A program made the position numbers and the translations under genes. The notes beneath the pieces were generated by a model. It was not told the origin of the DNA. It was given only the letters and a program-made list of their open reading frames with translations, and did not search any database. Below, one piece after another: positions 13,422-17,621 of a stretch of 17,621 bases of DNA. Numbering within the stretch: position 1 is the stretch's first letter; each line of letters opens with the position of its first letter. This DNA is from CAZECE01 sp964510525 (GTDB taxonomy: Bacteria > Pseudomonadota > Gammaproteobacteria > Pseudomonadales > JANQJO01): positions 1-17,621 of the forward strand of contig CAZECE010000053.1 of NCBI GenBank assembly GCA_964510525.1, read 5' to 3'.

Positions 13422-15488
13422 CTAGCTCGATCGCTCAACAGACACAGAAGCCTGCTCATTTTTACCTTCTTGACGCAAAAGGTCTAAGCCTTTTTGATTC
13501 ACTGCGGTCATTTTTTGCTGCTGTCGTTGCAGATCTTGTTCGATCGACAATACCAACGAACGATCTTGATCATTCAACGTTTTATCCACCTTTAATTCGG
13601 CAATCAACCGATGAGCAGGCGTTAAGGTATCATCAAAAAATCGCTTCAAGAATTGAATGGTGCTGCCACCTGTCCCTTCAGCTCGACTTTGATTGGCCTT
13701 AGGGGGTACCGAGAAAATCGCTTTATTCACGTATTCGCCATGACGCAAACGATGTTTCGCCACCCAATACGATATTTGCAACAACTTCACTTTAATCTCT
13801 GTTGTCGGCTGATTGAAAACCGCCAATGAGCTGACTTCTTCATAGGTTTCAATCAAGGTTTGTTGATGCACATCCGGTCGGGTTAACACATCAAACGCCC
13901 GCATCATGGAATCAATTGGATCCGACCCTAACTCCGTGTAAGGCAACTCCTTCAGCAACACCTTAGAGAGTTTTTCAAAATAAGCGGGCTCATTCTCATA
14001 AGCCGATCGCAACTCAGCAACTTTAATAAACACATCCGCCAGTTTATACATGCTGCTATTAGCCCCCGTTTGACCCGGAACCATGGGCGGACGCTCCCCG
14101 AAATACTGTTGACCGGTATACGCATCCATTAAAGTCGCATCACCCAAGCCCTCGTACAACACGCCTTCCGGCGGATACAAAGATTGCTGCCCCTCAAAAA
14201 ATGGCGATGTTTGAAACCACGATGCCAGCTGTTGATCTGCGCGCTTCACCCCCTCCATCAACAACGCCTGTCCGCCCGCCTCACCTTTAAGCATTTTTTC
14301 AAGACCCTTAAAGACAATTTCAGAGGCCATACGAGCTGGATACACACTCAAACGTTCAGCAACACCCGTTCGCCCCTCAACAGCTTGAATGGGCAAACGC
14401 ACATCCGGGTAAGTCGCCGCCGGCGTATTCACCAACATGGTTTCAAATACCTTATGCGCACGCCGATAACCCTCAATCATGTCATCAAAGCCCGACAAAT
14501 CGCCAGACTTCACTTTTTGATAACCGGAAAACACCTGCCGCATTTGATATTCCATCAACACATGGTTGAAGCGAAAATTATGCTCAGGCAAACCACCAAC
14601 CGCATCGTTGAAACCACAATCCGTTTTAATCATCGCGATGGCGTGCAAAATCTCGTTAGGGTTATCGTAATCTAAGGTGTCAAAGTCCAGGGTATCAAGG
14701 TTCATGACATCTGAACCAACGCGATCAGGCAAGGTAGCTGGGAGTAAGGTGTAGCTGTGATAGACAAACTCTTTTTGTTGTAATCCAGTCGCTTGATTGG
14801 CCATGGCAGAAATAACCGACAGCGGACTGGGCACGACAGGCGAAATTGTCGGCTCGCCATGAAGTACCCCTTCAAACAAAAAGCCGCGCACTAACCACTG
14901 CGCGTACACAGACAAACTTTGAATTTCCTGCGCCTGCTCTCGCTGCGCCTCTACTGATCGCGCTTGTTTAAACCCAGAAATCAATGATTGAGTAGCATCA
15001 ATCAAGCTAACATCCAATGCCATGACGGCTTTGCGCAATTGATTTTTTGCCAACAAGCCTTGTTGACCGCCCTCTAATTGCACCGCCATAGTGTTGGCCA
15101 AATCGGATATAACGGCCAGCTCGCCAGTCAATGGCTGCACGGGTTGTTTGGGCAGAAAATCCATCTTGGCACCTGAAACCTCAGGATTTTTCCAAATATA
15201 GTTTTGCAGCTGCGCCACATGTTTGGACGACCAAGAAACATTGCCAATATTCGCCAAATAAGACACCCCACCATTACCCAATGTTGGGTATCTCTGAGAG
15301 CGAGATTGAATGTTCAAAGAGTCTGGTTTAATACCAACATCAATCACACCCTTAAAATTCACACCAGTTGATGTCTTCAGACCAGCTGATGTCGACGCTG
15401 ACGACTGCTGAAAATGCGTAACGGCGTTGGGTAAAATGTGTTGCGAAAGTTTGGCGGTTTGAAAAGTTTTAGAAACTAAAGTCTGCAT
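13422..15488 (-). CDS. Indoleamine 2,3-dioxygenase (IDO)-like protein with long N-terminal region
   Basis: This 688-residue protein has no signal peptide or membrane segment. The C-terminal half carries IDO-family landmarks in the right order: GVLYEGLGD (443-450; IDO GLVYEGV), GQTGANSSMYKLADVFIKV (472-490; IDO GGSAGQSS..FDVLLG), RLRHGEYVNKAI (580-591; the region of the haem-ligand His, here His583) and GTGGSTIQFLKRF (605-617; IDO GTGGTxxxxFLK). An earlier segment, CGFNDAVGGLPEHNFRFNH (291-309), could be the start of the helical core. IDO and its relatives are haem enzymes that oxidise indoles, usually tryptophan to N-formylkynurenine. Canonical IDO is about 400 residues, so this has roughly 200 extra N-terminal residues plus insertions. 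The first 45 residues are Ser/Thr-rich. No kynurenine-pathway gene is adjacent. The ribosome-binding site is weak (AGGG about 15 bases upstream). The family call is good; the substrate is unknown. Confidence 0.65.
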   Translation of the reverse strand: MQTLVSKTFQTAKLSQHILPNAVTHFQQSSASTSAGLKTSTGVNFKGVIDVGIKPDSLNIQSRSQRYPTLGNGGVSYLANIGNVSWSSKHVAQLQNYIWKNPEVSGAKMDFLPKQPVQPLTGELAVISDLANTMAVQLEGGQQGLLAKNQLRKAVMALDVSLIDATQSLISGFKQARSVEAQREQAQEIQSLSVYAQWLVRGFLFEGVLHGEPTISPVVPSPLSVISAMANQATGLQQKEFVYHSYTLLPATLPDRVGSDVMNLDTLDFDTLDYDNPNEILHAIAMIKTDCGFNDAVGGLPEHNFRFNHVLMEYQMRQVFSGYQKVKSGDLSGFDDMIEGYRRAHKVFETMLVNTPAATYPDVRLPIQAVEGRTGVAERLSVYPARMASEIVFKGLEKMLKGEAGGQALLMEGVKRADQQLASWFQTSPFFEGQQSLYPPEGVLYEGLGDATLMDAYTGQQYFGERPPMVPGQTGANSSMYKLADVFIKVAELRSAYENEPAYFEKLSKVLLKELPYTELGSDPIDSMMRAFDVLTRPDVHQQTLIETYEEVSSLAVFNQPTTEIKVKLLQISYWVAKHRLRHGEYVNKAIFSVPPKANQSRAEGTGGSTIQFLKRFFDDTLTPAHRLIAELKVDKTLNDQDRSLVLSIEQDLQRQQQKMTAVNQKGLDLLRQEGKNEQASVSVERSS

Positions 15489-15698
15489 TTTTAACTACGA
15501 ACCCTACTGCAAAATTGATCCATAAATTTTATAAAAATTTTAACCTATTGATTTAATTAGCGCTACAGATCAAACACAACAAAGTCAGGTTGATTTATTT
15601 TTAAGACCCTCAACTCGAAATCAACACAAACTTTGGTTTATACTAATCTTGTATTACCAACCATATATCTTGCAATATTTTAATAAATAAGGCTGCTT
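15489..15698. promoter_or_regulatory. AT-rich divergent promoter region between the IDO-like gene and pemI
   Basis: This 210-base gap carries no gene. On the minus side a run of A/T with a TATAAA near 15531 could serve the IDO-like gene. On the plus side TATACT at about 15640 is a possible -10. An imperfect inverted repeat with outer arms TTGGT (15633-15637) and ACCAA (15656-15660) and inner TATAC/GTAT overlaps it. Such a site would suit autorepression by the toxin-antitoxin complex. All of this is inference from short motifs. Confidence 0.35.
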
Positions 15699-15908
15699 AT
15701 GCTGAAAACATTAGAAGCAACAATTGATAAAGATGGTCAGATACATTTCGCTCACCCCGTTACATTTAAAAACGCATGTAGAGCGCTTGTGACCATTTTA
15801 GATGAGCCAAATAATGAAAATTTAGAAACCACTTTTTTCTCAGAACCGAGCTTATCAGCCGATTGGTTAAAACCCGAAGAGGATGAAGCATGGTCACACC
15901 TACAGTAG
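15699..15908 (+). CDS. PemI-like antitoxin
   Basis: This 69-residue protein opens with MLKTLEATIDKDGQIHFAHP, a short beta-strand pattern (xxxIxAxIDxxGxIxLxxPV) seen in small antitoxins paired with PemK/MazF toxins. It ends in an acidic tail, LKPEEDEAW, which in such antitoxins wraps and blocks the toxin. AAGG lies about 7 bases before the ATG. Its last 19 bases overlap the toxin gene, so the two are translationally linked. The antitoxin itself looks intact even though the toxin frame is broken. Confidence 0.8.
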   Translation: MLKTLEATIDKDGQIHFAHPVTFKNACRALVTILDEPNNENLETTFFSEPSLSADWLKPEEDEAWSHLQ

Positions 15909-16226
15909 GATCAGTCATCCTTATTCCTTTCCCTTTTTCCGACCTTTCTGCTTCAAAATTAAGACCCGCTCTCGTACTGGCTTTTTCCGGAAAAGATGAT
16001 TGGATATGCATGCAAATTACAAGCAAGCAATATGCTGACCCCTTAGCGATCGTTTTAAATAATGATGACTTTATTGAAGACTCTTTAAACAAGACAAGCT
16101 ATGTTCGACCAGGAAAAAATATTTACAGCCAATCAAACCCTATTTAGGCGCATTATAGGCCCTATTTCTAACAAAAAACTTCAGCACATTAGAAATCAAA
16201 TTACTGCCCTGATTAACAAAGGTTAA
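15890..16226 (+). pseudogene. PemK/MazF-family toxin, frameshifted near the C-terminus
   Basis: The frame opens with VGSVILIPFPFSDLSASKLRPALVLA (about residues 6-31; shown here for position only), the PemK/MazF signature GdVvLvpFPFsD...KxRPalVL. It then stops at 16145-16147 after 85 residues. Family members are about 110 residues. Removing one A from the A6 run at 16114-16119 restores the expected ending: SYVRPGKIFTANQT, then a C-terminal helix, with a TAA at 16224-16226 giving about 111 residues. The late frame is therefore original, and a one-base insertion (or a sequencing error in the homopolymer) broke it. Family toxins cut RNA at short motifs. Truncated here, it would lack its final strand and helix. 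The restored stop overlaps the dcd stop codon on the other strand. Confidence 0.75.
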
Positions 16227-16792
16227 GCAATCGGCAAGGTCACCCCTTTTTGACCTTGGTATTTACCACCACGATCCAAATAAGACGTTTCACAAACTTC
16301 ATCCGATTCAAAAAACAACATCTGCGCCACACCTTCATTGGCATAAATTTTTGCCGGCAGGGTCGTGGTGTTGGAAAATTCCAAGGTCACATGGCCTTCC
16401 CACTCTGGCTCTAGCGGCGTGACATTCACAATAATCCCACACCGCGCATAGGTCGATTTGCCCAAACAAATGGTCAGAACATTGCGAGGAATACGAAAGT
16501 ATTCAACTGTTCTGGCTAAGGCAAAAGAATTAGGTGGAATGATGCAAACGTCATCAGACACATCCACAAAACTGCCTTCATCAAAGGCCTTGGGATCCAC
16601 CGTCGCTGAACGTATGTTGGTAAAAACTTTGAATTCTTTAGCGCATCGCACATCGTAACCGTAGCTCGAGGTACCATAGGAAATCACACGCTCACCACTT
16701 TCTCGCGAGCGTATTTGCTTAGGCTCAAAGGGTTCGATTAAACCATGTGATTCAGCCATGCGCCGAATCCATTGATCAGACTTTATCGTCAT
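16223..16792 (-). CDS. dcd: dCTP deaminase
   Basis: This 189-residue protein matches the Pseudomonas-type Dcd from end to end. It opens MTIKSDQWIRRMAESHGLIEPF, continues with SYGTSSYGYDVRC and PPNSFALARTVEYFRIPR, and has the GKSTYARCGI substrate loop. VTPLEPEWEGHVTLEFSN holds the catalytic Glu, and the tail is GGKYQGQKGVTLP. It converts dCTP to dUTP with release of ammonia, feeding dTMP synthesis through dUTPase and thymidylate synthase. The ATG is preceded by AGGATAACTGACA. The ribosome-binding region is tandemly duplicated, and 53 bases separate it from leuD upstream. Confidence 0.98.
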   Translation of the reverse strand: MTIKSDQWIRRMAESHGLIEPFEPKQIRSRESGERVISYGTSSYGYDVRCAKEFKVFTNIRSATVDPKAFDEGSFVDVSDDVCIIPPNSFALARTVEYFRIPRNVLTICLGKSTYARCGIIVNVTPLEPEWEGHVTLEFSNTTTLPAKIYANEGVAQMLFFESDEVCETSYLDRGGKYQGQKGVTLPIA

Positions 16793-16826
16793 TGTCAGTT
16801 ATCCTGTTATTGTCAGTTATCCTGCT
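16791..16826 (-). repeat. 18-bp tandem duplication covering the dcd ribosome-binding site
   Basis: ATTGTCAGTTATCCTGTT (16791-16808) is followed directly by a second copy (16809-16826) that differs at one base. On the minus strand each copy has AGGATAACTGACAAT. In the gene-proximal copy the next base makes ATG, the dcd start; in the distal copy it makes ATA. The leader thus has two Shine-Dalgarno sequences but only one start codon. Confidence 0.9.
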
Positions 16827-16845
16827 TCAGTCAGTCATTTTTTCT

Positions 16846-17490
16846 TTAAAAAAGCCAAGGCGCTTCTTCGCGACGTTTGGCTTCATACGCTTTTATCTGA
16901 TCAGCCGCCTGCAACGTTAACCCAATATCATCCAACCCTTCGAGCAAACACTGCTTGCGAAACGCATCAATCTCAAAACCATGTGTTTGCCCATTGGGCT
17001 CAATGACTTGTTGCGCCGCTAAATCAATCGTGAGCTGAAAGGGGTTATCAATACTCGCTTGCTGCTCGGCTTCAAACAAAGCTCTAACCTGAGACTCAGG
17101 CAACACAATACAAAGCAACCCGTTTTTAAAACTGTTGTTGTAAAAAATATCGGCAAAACTCGGCGCGATGATGCAACGAAAACCATATTGCTGAAGAGCC
17201 CAAGGGGCATGCTCACGACTGGAACCGCAGCCAAAATTTACCTCGGTTAATAAAATATTGGCATCCGTATAGGGCGGCTGATTCAGAACAAAATCAGAAT
17301 TCAGCGGACGCTTACTGTGATCTTGACCCGGCTCGCCCGCTTCCAAGTATCGCCAGCCATCAAATAAGGTTTCACCAAACCCAGTACGACGAATCGACTT
17401 TAAATATTGCTTAGGAATGATCTGATCTGTATCAATATTGGCAATCGGCAAGGGCGCCACTTTCCCAGTGAAATTTTCAAATACGTTCAC
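16846..17490 (-). CDS. leuD: 3-isopropylmalate dehydratase, small subunit
   Basis: This 214-residue protein has the LeuD layout: VAPLPIANIDTDQIIPKQYL near the N-terminus, RRTGFGETLFDGWRY, then the active-site loop FGCGSSREHAPWAL, FADIFYNNSFKNGLLCI and ITLEFQLTIDL-like C-terminal strands. With LeuC it isomerises 2-isopropylmalate to 3-isopropylmalate in leucine synthesis. The start is GTG, with AAGGATT nine bases before it. It follows leuC by 29 bases, as is usual for leuCD. Confidence 0.97.
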   Translation of the reverse strand: MNVFENFTGKVAPLPIANIDTDQIIPKQYLKSIRRTGFGETLFDGWRYLEAGEPGQDHSKRPLNSDFVLNQPPYTDANILLTEVNFGCGSSREHAPWALQQYGFRCIIAPSFADIFYNNSFKNGLLCIVLPESQVRALFEAEQQASIDNPFQLTIDLAAQQVIEPNGQTHGFEIDAFRKQCLLEGLDDIGLTLQAADQIKAYEAKRREEAPWLF

Positions 17491-17519
17491 GTTTTTTTTA
17501 ATCCTTATCTTTGCTCTTA

Positions 17520-17621
17520 CTAGCCCGCAGGCATTTGCCTAACATCGGAAATCACCCCCGCCACAGCAGCAGCGGCCGCCATTGCTGGGCTCATTAAATG
17601 CGTGCGCCCCCCGTGCCCCTG
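17520..17621 (-). CDS. leuC: 3-isopropylmalate dehydratase, large subunit, C-terminal 33 codons (partial)
   Basis: Reading from the right edge, 33 codons run to a TAG at 17520-17522. The peptide contains [18 protein letters not shown], then [11 protein letters not shown]. LeuC proteins end with [24 protein letters not shown], so this is the C-terminal tail of the iron-sulphur subunit. The rest lies beyond the window. The tail differs slightly from the consensus after AGxxxDVR. Confidence 0.93.
   Translation of the reverse strand, partial: [33 protein letters not shown]

Noticed and set aside
13422..15488. Assignment of the 688-residue protein as a tryptophan 2,3-dioxygenase proper
   Set aside because: The motif order and the spacing of the GTGG element to the His suit IDO better. 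Specific substrate use cannot be claimed.
1..17621. CRISPR array, prophage or replication origin
   Set aside because: No regularly spaced repeats, phage structural genes or DnaA-box clusters were seen.

Overview
The window looks like a chromosomal segment from a gammaproteobacterium. The basis is a Pseudomonas-type dCTP deaminase, UvrB, a CCA-encoding tRNA-Asn, a NfeD/SPFH pair and the LeuC/LeuD tail; I cannot name the genus. Conserved genes are moderately GC-balanced. The left end (about 1-4200) and the 15.5-16.2 kb stretch are visibly more AT-rich and hold accessory genes. AT/GC statements here are by eye, not computed.

Region 1 (1-4171, accessory, mostly minus strand). This begins with the C-terminal end of an IS66-type transposase, followed by about 270 bp with no gene I can support. 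Next comes a two-gene unit on the minus strand: a small acidic protein resembling CesT-family type III secretion chaperones, and directly downstream a 371-residue Lys/Ser/Thr-rich protein with internal tandem repeats. I read these as a candidate secretion chaperone and effector pair. After it come a truncated relic of a GFA-family (glutathione-dependent formaldehyde-activating enzyme-like) protein, a HigB/HigA toxin-antitoxin pair with a palindrome at its putative promoter, and an unrecognised protein with two membrane segments.

Region 2 (4243-9642, core). uvrB (minus) is divergent from a class I aminotransferase (plus). A plus-strand run follows: tRNA-Asn(GUU), a 39-codon Thx-like ribosomal protein, an ArsC/Spx-family protein, a hairpin repeat, then a NfeD-family membrane protein with a TTG start and its SPFH/stomatin partner.

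Region 3 (9651-15488). This holds a soluble chemoreceptor whose C-terminal zinc-binding (CZB) domain has lost three of its four zinc ligands, an ABC1/UbiB-family atypical kinase, and an Smr-domain protein. The Smr gene starts one base away from an oppositely oriented gene for a membrane-anchored Tim14-like J-domain protein. The J-domain gene converges, with one base between stops, on a 688-residue protein whose C-terminal half carries indoleamine 2,3-dioxygenase (IDO) family landmarks.

Region 4 (15489-17621). A PemI/PemK-type toxin-antitoxin pair has a toxin frame broken at an A6 run. It is followed by dcd, whose ribosome-binding region is tandemly duplicated, leuD, and the last 33 codons of leuC. 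leuC-leuD-dcd read in one direction and may be one operon.

The most interesting items are the candidate chaperone-effector pair, the IDO-like protein, the degenerate CZB chemoreceptor and the frameshifted toxin. All functional calls rest on reading motifs by eye, with no database search.
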